From positions 1 through 16,907 of the forward strand of contig OMQI01000012.1 of the NCBI GenBank assembly GCA_900313185.1: 16,907 nt of DNA. Reading direction: 5' to 3'. Position numbers and translations under genes: made by a program. Under the pieces are notes generated by a model. The model did not search any database. It was given only the letters and a program-made list of their open reading frames with translations, and was not told the origin of the DNA. Position 1 is the stretch's first letter, and each line of letters starts with the position of its first letter. The DNA is from an uncultured Rhodospirillaceae bacterium. GTDB lineage: Bacteria; Pseudomonadota; Alphaproteobacteria; RF32; CAG-239. Of the stretch, positions 8,408-14,300 are shown one piece after another.

Positions 8408-8861
8408 AAAAATCGGTGTCGATTTTCACGGAGTTCTCAATACCAATCCGTTATTTTTTCAAAAATTTTGCGATATGGCAATAAGCAAGAATGTAGAGAT
8501 TCATATTATCAGCGGCGGGCCTCGTGAAACCATTGAAAAGTTTTCGGTTATCCATCAAATAAAATATAGCAAACTATGGTGTATATTTGACCACTTTGAG
8601 GCTAAAAATGAAGTTGAATTTTTGCCTGATGGTTCTTTTCACGTGGAAGATGAATTATGGAACAGCGCTAAGGCTGAGTATTGCCGTAAAAATGAAATAA
8701 GTGTGCAAATAGATGACAGCATTATTTACGGAAGATATTTTACCACACCATATTGCCTATACAACGAAAAGACTAAAACAGGTACACTAAGCGAAAAAAA
8801 AATATCTTTCTCCCATTCGGCTGAGCAATGCTTGAACAGCATATTGAATGTGGTAAGCTGA
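8397..8861 (+). CDS. Small HAD-like protein with altered motif I
   Basis: A 154-residue protein with the layout of a capless haloacid dehalogenase-like domain: motif I at Asp9 (GVDFHGVL), motif II at Ser39 (IISGG), a motif III candidate at Lys92 (NSAKAEY) and motif IV at Asp106-Asp107 (IDDS). Position 11, normally the general acid/base Asp of phosphatase-type HADs, is His. The protein may therefore be a non-phosphatase or a divergent enzyme; its substrate is unknown. I chose ATG 8397, which overlaps the end of the upstream AsmA-like gene by 11 nt, because it puts motif I near the N-terminus as usual. Upstream in-frame GTG codons at 8388 and 8394 are possible. No good ribosome binding site is visible, so it probably depends on translational coupling. 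It ends directly against the convergent slyX. Confidence 0.7.
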   Translation: MICKKIGVDFHGVLNTNPLFFQKFCDMAISKNVEIHIISGGPRETIEKFSVIHQIKYSKLWCIFDHFEAKNEVEFLPDGSFHVEDELWNSAKAEYCRKNEISVQIDDSIIYGRYFTTPYCLYNEKTKTGTLSEKKISFSHSAEQCLNSILNVVS

Positions 8862-9071
8862 TTAGTAATGCGGTGGCGGAGTTTCTTCGCTCTGCGGTTT
8901 TACAACATCTTGCTCCACTGCCGATTTCAGAGCCTCATTTTGTTTTAACAGATAATCTAACAACTTACCTTGTTTAACAACCATATCGCTCAAATCATCA
9001 ATGGCTTTTTGTTGGTTATCCAAAGCCATTTCAATATCAATCAATCGGTTCTGCAGTTCTTCGTCTACCAT
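8862..9071 (-). CDS. slyX: SlyX family protein
   Basis: A 69-residue, highly charged, almost entirely helical protein. It has the heptad pattern of a short coiled coil (about 5-52) and the characteristic SlyX C-terminal Pro-Pro-Pro-His-Tyr. Its length matches the family. The function of SlyX is not established; in Enterobacteria the gene sits near slyD. It lies 8 nt downstream of the MORN_2 gene, with its AGG ribosome-binding motif overlapping that gene's TAG stop, so the two are almost certainly cotranscribed. Its stop codon abuts the stop of the convergent HAD-like gene. Confidence 0.85.
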   Translation of the reverse strand: MVDEELQNRLIDIEMALDNQQKAIDDLSDMVVKQGKLLDYLLKQNEALKSAVEQDVVKPQSEETPPPHY

Positions 9072-9079
9072 TATAAAAC

Positions 9080-11209
9080 CTACTTAAGCCCATTTAAAAC
9101 TGAAGTCGGAACATTAATTCTGTCGATTAATCTTTTTTGCTCAACATCATCTAACGGAACTTTCCGTCCCTTATCATCTACTTTATAGTATTTGGTGGAA
9201 TATCCGTCATAACTCACTTCATAAACCAAATTACCTTGTTCGGTGTATTCACGATATTCTTGTCCGTCCCACTCTCCGTTTTCAAACATTTTTTCGGTTC
9301 TTATTTGACCATTCGGATAAAATACTTTCATTAATCCGTTAATTTTATTGTTTTTCAAATCGGCAACGAAAGCTTGCTTTCCGTCTTCGTAATATCCGAT
9401 AGCTTTCCCTTCGGCAATTCCGTCGGAATTAAACGGCAGTTTGAGCATTACCTGTCCGTTAGGATAATAATCCGTCACATCATCAACAATTTTATCATTG
9501 CGATAAGTGGTTGACATCAATAAAACACCGTTTTTATCATATTCACGATATTTACCGTTATATGCTCCGTTTTCAACCTCTGCCATCAATGCCGGTTTAT
9601 TGGTGCCTTCATTATATTGAGCAAGCATTCCGGTGATTTTTCCCGATTTATAAGGCACTTGGGCTTGCAATGAACCGTCACGATTATATACGGTCATAGT
9701 ACCTGTCAGATTTTCCATTATCGGGTTGCCTTCATCATCATAATAAAGTTGATCGGCATTGAGGTTGGCGGTTGGAGTGACCAATTTATATTTCATTTCT
9801 CCCGTAGGGTAATATCCGGCAACCTGTCCTTGATACTTACCATCTTTAAATGCAACTTCCTGCTCGGTGTTACCGTATTGATCTTTGGTTATAATATTTC
9901 CGGAAATTTTACCGTTTTTGTAAGGAATGATTTCTCCGATTTTCTGTCCGCCGTCACGATAATAAGTTGCTTGACCGTTAATCATATTATTAACGTAGTT
10001 AGCTTCAAACAATTTATGTCCTTTTTCATCATAATCGGTAATCGGACTGCTGATTTTTCCGTTTCTGTATACAACTTTACTTTTAATATTACCATTCGGA
10101 TAGTATTCAATAGCATCACCGTTCAGCACACCTTTTTTGTATGTATAAACGTGTTCACGTTGTCCGTTTTCATAAAATTGGGTTTCCGGACCATCCATTA
10201 AATTATTTACAAAAGTTGCTTCCGATTTTTTCTTACCGTTTTGGTGATACATTGTAGCTTTGCCGCTTATAACACCATTTTTATAAGGCAATTTAGAATA
10301 TACATTTCCGTTTTCATAATATAATGTTTGCATTCCGTTAGGTATGTCGTGAACATATTCCGTGCTTGATACAAGCTGCCCTTTTTCATTATACATATTG
10401 TAAATACCTTCGTGTAAACCATCTGCAAAATTGGCTTCTTCTTGTACTTTGCCATTCGGATAATATGTTTCAGCCTTGCCTTCGGCCTTGTCATTTTTAT
10501 ATGTTACTTTTGAAAAAATCTTACCATCAGGATAATATTTTATTTCTTCTCCTTCACGCATACCTTTGTTATAAGATGTAACTTCTTGCAATTTTCCATC
10601 TTCATAGTAGGTATAATCCAAACCGTCCGGTTCGCCGTTGATAAACGATGTTTCATATTTGAGCTGACCGTTTTCATAAAACTCTCTTGCTTTTCCGTGC
10701 ATTTGTCCCATTTCATTTATTTGGGTAATATAGCGAACCTTCCCACTCGGATGATAACCGGTTTCTTTTCCAACTCTGGTATTGTCACGATAAGTGGTTT
10801 CGGTTTCGAGATAGCCGTCAGGATTATACGATTTAGCCGGACCGTTAAGGGCATCGTTTGAATAGGTAAATACTTTTTCAAGGCTGCCGTCACGAAAATA
10901 AGTTTTGGTTTCACCTTCAAGCTTGTCATTTACATAATTGGATTCCGATTTTATAGTTCCATCGGAATAATAATATTTAACGATACCATTTCTTAAACCG
11001 TTTTTATAAGGAGTTTCACTACGGACGTTACCATTGGAAAAATAATCTTTTTCAACTCCGTCATCGTGCCGAAGAATAGAGGTGCTTTCAATTTGTTCAG
11101 CCTGCTCAGCCACTTTTTTACCATCAAACTTAGGAAGTAGTTGAAACTTAACAGCTATGATAAATATAAAAGCCAAACCTGCGGCTATCAGTAATCCTTT
11201 TCTGTTCAT
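9080..11209 (-). CDS. Signal-anchored protein of about 26 MORN_2 (YwqK-type) repeats
   Basis: A 709-residue protein. Residues 1-4 are basic and 5-20 hydrophobic, forming a signal anchor or uncleaved signal peptide, so the body is predicted outside the cytoplasm. From about residue 52 to 672 it consists of roughly 26 tandem units of about 24 residues with pattern YYxNGxhxxxxxYxNGxxxG, the MORN_2 repeat. Database entries often call such proteins YwqK-family antitoxins after Bacillus YwqK, but there is no toxin gene next to it here, and that label is not supported. The tail (673-709) is non-repeat and charged. A good ribosome binding site, CGGAG (11216-11220), precedes ATG 11209. It is followed 8 nt later by slyX and preceded by two TPR genes on the same strand. 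The molecular role is unknown; a repeat scaffold binding envelope partners is a plausible guess. Confidence 0.8.
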   Translation of the reverse strand: MNRKGLLIAAGLAFIFIIAVKFQLLPKFDGKKVAEQAEQIESTSILRHDDGVEKDYFSNGNVRSETPYKNGLRNGIVKYYYSDGTIKSESNYVNDKLEGETKTYFRDGSLEKVFTYSNDALNGPAKSYNPDGYLETETTYRDNTRVGKETGYHPSGKVRYITQINEMGQMHGKAREFYENGQLKYETSFINGEPDGLDYTYYEDGKLQEVTSYNKGMREGEEIKYYPDGKIFSKVTYKNDKAEGKAETYYPNGKVQEEANFADGLHEGIYNMYNEKGQLVSSTEYVHDIPNGMQTLYYENGNVYSKLPYKNGVISGKATMYHQNGKKKSEATFVNNLMDGPETQFYENGQREHVYTYKKGVLNGDAIEYYPNGNIKSKVVYRNGKISSPITDYDEKGHKLFEANYVNNMINGQATYYRDGGQKIGEIIPYKNGKISGNIITKDQYGNTEQEVAFKDGKYQGQVAGYYPTGEMKYKLVTPTANLNADQLYYDDEGNPIMENLTGTMTVYNRDGSLQAQVPYKSGKITGMLAQYNEGTNKPALMAEVENGAYNGKYREYDKNGVLLMSTTYRNDKIVDDVTDYYPNGQVMLKLPFNSDGIAEGKAIGYYEDGKQAFVADLKNNKINGLMKVFYPNGQIRTEKMFENGEWDGQEYREYTEQGNLVYEVSYDGYSTKYYKVDDKGRKVPLDDVEQKRLIDRINVPTSVLNGLK
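9194..11056 (-). repeat. Coding tandem repeat, 72-bp period (MORN_2 array)
   Basis: This stretch encodes about 26 consecutive MORN_2 units; the first 25 span 598 residues, a mean of 23.9. The units are diverged at both protein and DNA level, with no long exact DNA repeats seen, which suggests an old, selected array and not a recent slippage expansion. A few units are 1-2 residues longer and one is about 6 residues shorter (the unit containing YYDDEGNPIMENLTG). Confidence 0.8.
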
Positions 11210-11312
11210 TTTATTCTCCGCACAATAGTGAATTTGAAAATACTAACGAATGTAAACTAACACGAAAATCAGCATTCTTCAAGCGTATTTAATCAAAAAT
11301 ATACAGCTAAGA
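11210..11312. other. Intergenic gap between the 456-aa and MORN_2 genes
   Basis: A 103-bp AT-rich gap. Apart from the MORN_2 gene's ribosome binding site I see no GC-rich hairpin with a T-run and no convincing -35/-10 pair. Read-through from the upstream gene is likely, and a separate promoter cannot be excluded. Confidence 0.4.
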
Positions 11313-12683
11313 TTAAAAATGATAAGTATTAAGCAGGTTATAAATATACTGTCTCAAGTTTTGAGAACAACCGTCATAAATGGCATTATATGCCAAAATT
11401 TCTTTTTCGGTTAAATCAGAGTAAATACCGGTGTCTTCATAATATTTCTTGCTTTCATTTTGAAGCTGGTTGGCTTTGGTAAATACTTCCTGCTTTTGAT
11501 AATATAAAGCCAGTTGTTGCTTGGCGTGTGCCAGCTCTGCCGCATACAGGTACGTATCGGCTATATCAATGACGTTTTGATAGGATATCATAGCTTTTTC
11601 AAGAGCTCCCTCTAACATATAAATATCTCCGAGACGGCTCCAAGCAATAACGTTTTTAGGTGATAATTCAGTTGCCAATTCAAACGAATTATGCGCTAAA
11701 TCTATATCTTTTAATTTTGAAATATCACCCATGATACAAGAGCAGTTAGAAGCAAGTGCATAAGTCATATCTTTGATTATACCGCTTTCTTCCTGGGATT
11801 GTTCCATTAATTGATTTAAAAACGATTGCAACAAAATTAACGCTAAGGAACTGTCGCCGTTTGCCCAAGCATATATAGCCGCATCATTTTCCGGTAACAT
11901 TTGCCGTTGCGGCAAATAATCGAACTTACCGGCATTACAAAGACCGATAAAATTGCAAACGCTTTGAACCGTGTGTATTATGTCATTAAGCTCATAATCG
12001 TTTTTATAGTAAAAATAGAGTGATTGATTAATTTTAGGGACACTCACCCCCCGTCCCAAAAGATTGATAATAACGGTTATCAGATTTTCTTTTTCTGTCA
12101 CAGTTTTCGGAGCCGGAGAATTTTCTCCTTGCGGTTTGTTTTTTATGTATAACTTAAGTTCTTTTAATCTGGAATTTTCGACATCAGAGTGAATTTTCAT
12201 TCTTTTTCTGATATTGGAAGATAGTTCTTCTCGTTCTTTTTCATCAATGTTGTCTTGCGAAGCTCGTAGCAAATTAAGGGAAAGCTCTTTATCCAATTCT
12301 TCGGCTGATGAACGCAAAGATTTTTGATAGCTTTGCGTCTCATCTTCTTCTATAATTTCATCATCATTATCGTTGGCAATGGAATTAATCGGATTTTCCT
12401 CTATTGTATAAAACAAGCCGTCAGGTTCCGGATTCTCTCCGGATAATTCCTCGTTTCCGGCTTTGAATGTATCAATAATCGATTTTATGTATATAACCAT
12501 TATTATTGCTAATAAAAGGGCAAACAAACCGATTACATACCAACCGTTAGGACCGAACTGTTCAATTACCATATTATGCAAATGAGTATATCTGGAATGA
12601 ACGAAATCTACAGCACCGTTGTAGTCATCTTGATTGGGGATTTTCCATTCCAATATATGTTTTGTTGTGTAAAAACCTAACAT
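11313..12683 (-). CDS. Membrane-anchored TPR-like protein of unknown function
   Basis: A 456-residue protein that I do not recognise as a named family. A 47-residue N-terminal segment precedes one membrane helix (about 48-66). An acidic, low-complexity linker follows (about 76-120, with runs such as NDNDDEIIEEDE), then a charged helical stretch (about 120-185). The C-terminal half (about 195-440) is helical, with at least one clear TPR-like pair at about 328-375 (ALEKAMISYQNVI). Residues 220-320 contain four Cys (243, 249, 314, 316) but no obvious zinc motif. Charge around the helix weakly favours N-out/C-in. The start at ATG 12683 has a poor ribosome binding site; Met38 is an alternative that keeps the membrane helix. 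It lies 65 bp downstream of the 493-residue TPR gene on the same strand. Confidence 0.7.
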   Translation of the reverse strand: MLGFYTTKHILEWKIPNQDDYNGAVDFVHSRYTHLHNMVIEQFGPNGWYVIGLFALLLAIIMVIYIKSIIDTFKAGNEELSGENPEPDGLFYTIEENPINSIANDNDDEIIEEDETQSYQKSLRSSAEELDKELSLNLLRASQDNIDEKEREELSSNIRKRMKIHSDVENSRLKELKLYIKNKPQGENSPAPKTVTEKENLITVIINLLGRGVSVPKINQSLYFYYKNDYELNDIIHTVQSVCNFIGLCNAGKFDYLPQRQMLPENDAAIYAWANGDSSLALILLQSFLNQLMEQSQEESGIIKDMTYALASNCSCIMGDISKLKDIDLAHNSFELATELSPKNVIAWSRLGDIYMLEGALEKAMISYQNVIDIADTYLYAAELAHAKQQLALYYQKQEVFTKANQLQNESKKYYEDTGIYSDLTEKEILAYNAIYDGCSQNLRQYIYNLLNTYHF

Positions 12684-12715
12684 TTCATCTTATACTCAAA
12701 AACAATGTTTGTCAT

Positions 12716-12744
12716 AATGTATACAATTGGTTCGCAAATGTAAA
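12716..12744 (-). promoter_or_regulatory. Possible promoter for the 456-aa gene
   Basis: On the minus strand TTTACA (12744-12739) is separated by 17 nt from TACATT (12721-12716), about 32 nt before the start codon. Both boxes deviate from consensus, and the site may be internal to a longer transcript from the 493-residue gene. Confidence 0.3.
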
Positions 12745-12748
12745 GAGT

Positions 12749-14230
12749 TTAAGTAAAATCATTAAACTTCTTTTTTATCAATTCGGTTAATTCCTCATTA
12801 CCGGTTTGCTTTGCATATTCCAGTGCGGTTTGTAAATTGTCTTTTGCACTGTCATGGTTACCTGATAATATATCAATTGTAGCTAAATTTGCGTAATCGG
12901 ATACCAATCCTTCACATCTTTTGTGTCTTTGTTCCAAATGCAATGATTGTTGCAATAAAACTTTAGCACGTTGTAAATCTTTTTTTCGCAAATAAATTAA
13001 TCCTAATAAACTGTAAGTATTGGCAATATGAAAATTATGTTTTTGTTTTTCGGAGATTGTGAGCATTTTTCGCAAAATTTCTTCGGACTTTTTCAGTTTG
13101 TTTTGTTTAAATAAGGCATCGGCGCATAAATACATACATTCCAATACGGCCGAGAAATTATTGTTTTTTTCGTAAATTTCTTTGGCGATATTTGCAAATT
13201 GAAAAGCTTGTGTATATTGCTTTTTATTGAAATAAATTTGCGCTAAAAGTTGTTGAGAAAAAGCCTGCCCGTGTTTATTTTTTGAAGCAATAAAAACAGG
13301 TAATGCTTTCGAAATTTCTGACTTTGCCGTTTTGAGTTTGTTTTGTGCTATATAAAGCAGAGCTTTTTGGTTACCTATATCAGCACATAAGTCATCGGTT
13401 TGTGCCGACAGCAAAGCTTTATTGAAATTTTCTTCGGCCTCTTCATGGCGATTTTCAAACAGCATCAGCATCCCCAGTGCCGCCATTGATTGCGATAAAT
13501 ATTGGGGCATTTTCTGTTCTTGATTAATTTTAATAGCTGCTTCAATCATTGTTTGCGCCACATCGTTAACACAGCTCAAACGATATATTTCGCCAAGCGC
13601 CAAATAACATTTTGCGCCTTCATAAGAATATTTTTTCTTGCGAAAATAATCAAGTGCGGCAGAGGCTTTTTGTGAAGCAGACAGCATGTCACCATCATAG
13701 AGATAGGCAAAGGCAACGCAGTAATTATAGTAAGCAGCGTTACATTTGCTTAATTTAAGCGGATTTATCTTAGCTATGGCCGAATGCATAGTTTTTTTAT
13801 CAAATAAAAGATGGGCTAAAACAGGTAAATATACGCAGTATTGAGGATTTTTCAGCCATAAAGTTTTTTGTTTTAAGATTTTGTTGTAGGCAATCGGAGT
13901 GTTCTGATGAGCTTCCAAAAGCAATGCTAATTGCGGTTGCGTATCTTTGAAATAGTCAACAGCTTTTTGCGTTCTTCCTCCGATTAATGCCGATAATGCA
14001 ATGCCGGCTTTTTTATCCGAACTGAAAAAAAGTTTTTTACAACAATTGTTTAAAATCTCCGAGGACAGAAAAAGTGCGTTTACATTCTTTTGTTGCCTTC
14101 TCATAACACGGATTCGGGAGAGTTTTTGCAGGTGTTTGAGCTTTATATTTAAATACAGCCAAACCAGCGGTATCAAGGCTGATAATCCGCAAACAAGTAG
14201 TAATGAATATTCAAAATATTTTTCGTTCAT
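12749..14230 (-). CDS. Membrane-anchored TPR repeat protein
   Basis: A 493-residue protein with one N-terminal membrane helix (about 9-28) followed by a strongly basic stretch (29-49, LSRIRVMRRQQK). By the positive-inside rule this puts the large C-terminal part in the cytoplasm. From about 165 to 478 it is built of roughly eight TPR-type helix pairs, for example 244-277 (ALGMLMLFENRHEEAEENF), 402-436 (YSLLGLIYLRKKDLQRAKVLL) and 443-478. Residues 50-160 are helical without a clear match. Such TPR arrays bind partner proteins; no enzymatic domain is present. The start at ATG 14230 has only a weak AGAG upstream. It is the first gene of the minus-strand cluster and diverges from the Lon-related protease gene. 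Specific function unknown. Confidence 0.75.
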   Translation of the reverse strand: MNEKYFEYSLLLVCGLSALIPLVWLYLNIKLKHLQKLSRIRVMRRQQKNVNALFLSSEILNNCCKKLFFSSDKKAGIALSALIGGRTQKAVDYFKDTQPQLALLLEAHQNTPIAYNKILKQKTLWLKNPQYCVYLPVLAHLLFDKKTMHSAIAKINPLKLSKCNAAYYNYCVAFAYLYDGDMLSASQKASAALDYFRKKKYSYEGAKCYLALGEIYRLSCVNDVAQTMIEAAIKINQEQKMPQYLSQSMAALGMLMLFENRHEEAEENFNKALLSAQTDDLCADIGNQKALLYIAQNKLKTAKSEISKALPVFIASKNKHGQAFSQQLLAQIYFNKKQYTQAFQFANIAKEIYEKNNNFSAVLECMYLCADALFKQNKLKKSEEILRKMLTISEKQKHNFHIANTYSLLGLIYLRKKDLQRAKVLLQQSLHLEQRHKRCEGLVSDYANLATIDILSGNHDSAKDNLQTALEYAKQTGNEELTELIKKKFNDFT

Positions 14231-14252
14231 TTACTCTATATTAGCATTTTAA

Positions 14253-14280
14253 TGTATATATTGACCCCAAACAAATACAA
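14253..14280 (-). promoter_or_regulatory. Candidate promoter of the minus-strand TPR/MORN_2 cluster
   Basis: On the minus strand TTGTAT (14280-14275) and TATACA (14258-14253) are 16 nt apart, 22 nt upstream of the TPR gene start. It overlaps the plus-strand candidate promoter of the protease gene, so the two could compete. Confidence 0.35.
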
Positions 14281-14289
14281 TAATATAGG
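14261..14289 (+). promoter_or_regulatory. Candidate promoter of the Lon-related gene
   Basis: TTGACC (14261-14266) and TATAGG (14284-14289) are 17 nt apart. Transcription would then start about 5 nt before ATG 14301, leaving the AGGA motif (14287-14290) out of the RNA. Either the message is nearly leaderless from this promoter or the true promoter lies further upstream and AGGA acts as the ribosome binding site. Confidence 0.35.
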
Positions 14290-14300
14290 ATATTTTTAAA

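Noticed and set aside
9749..10201. 150-codon open frame on the plus strand inside the MORN_2 gene
   Set aside because: It is antisense to a well-supported repeat protein; its Phe/Ile/Val-rich composition mirrors the repeat codons read backwards.
9080..11209. Toxin-antitoxin system based on the YwqK-like repeats
   Set aside because: There is no toxin-like gene beside it, the protein carries a signal anchor, and the neighbours are TPR and SlyX proteins.
8862..14230. Recent mobile island
   Set aside because: No integrase, transposase, tRNA junction, flanking direct repeats or clear base-composition break was seen; slyX is a chromosomal gene.
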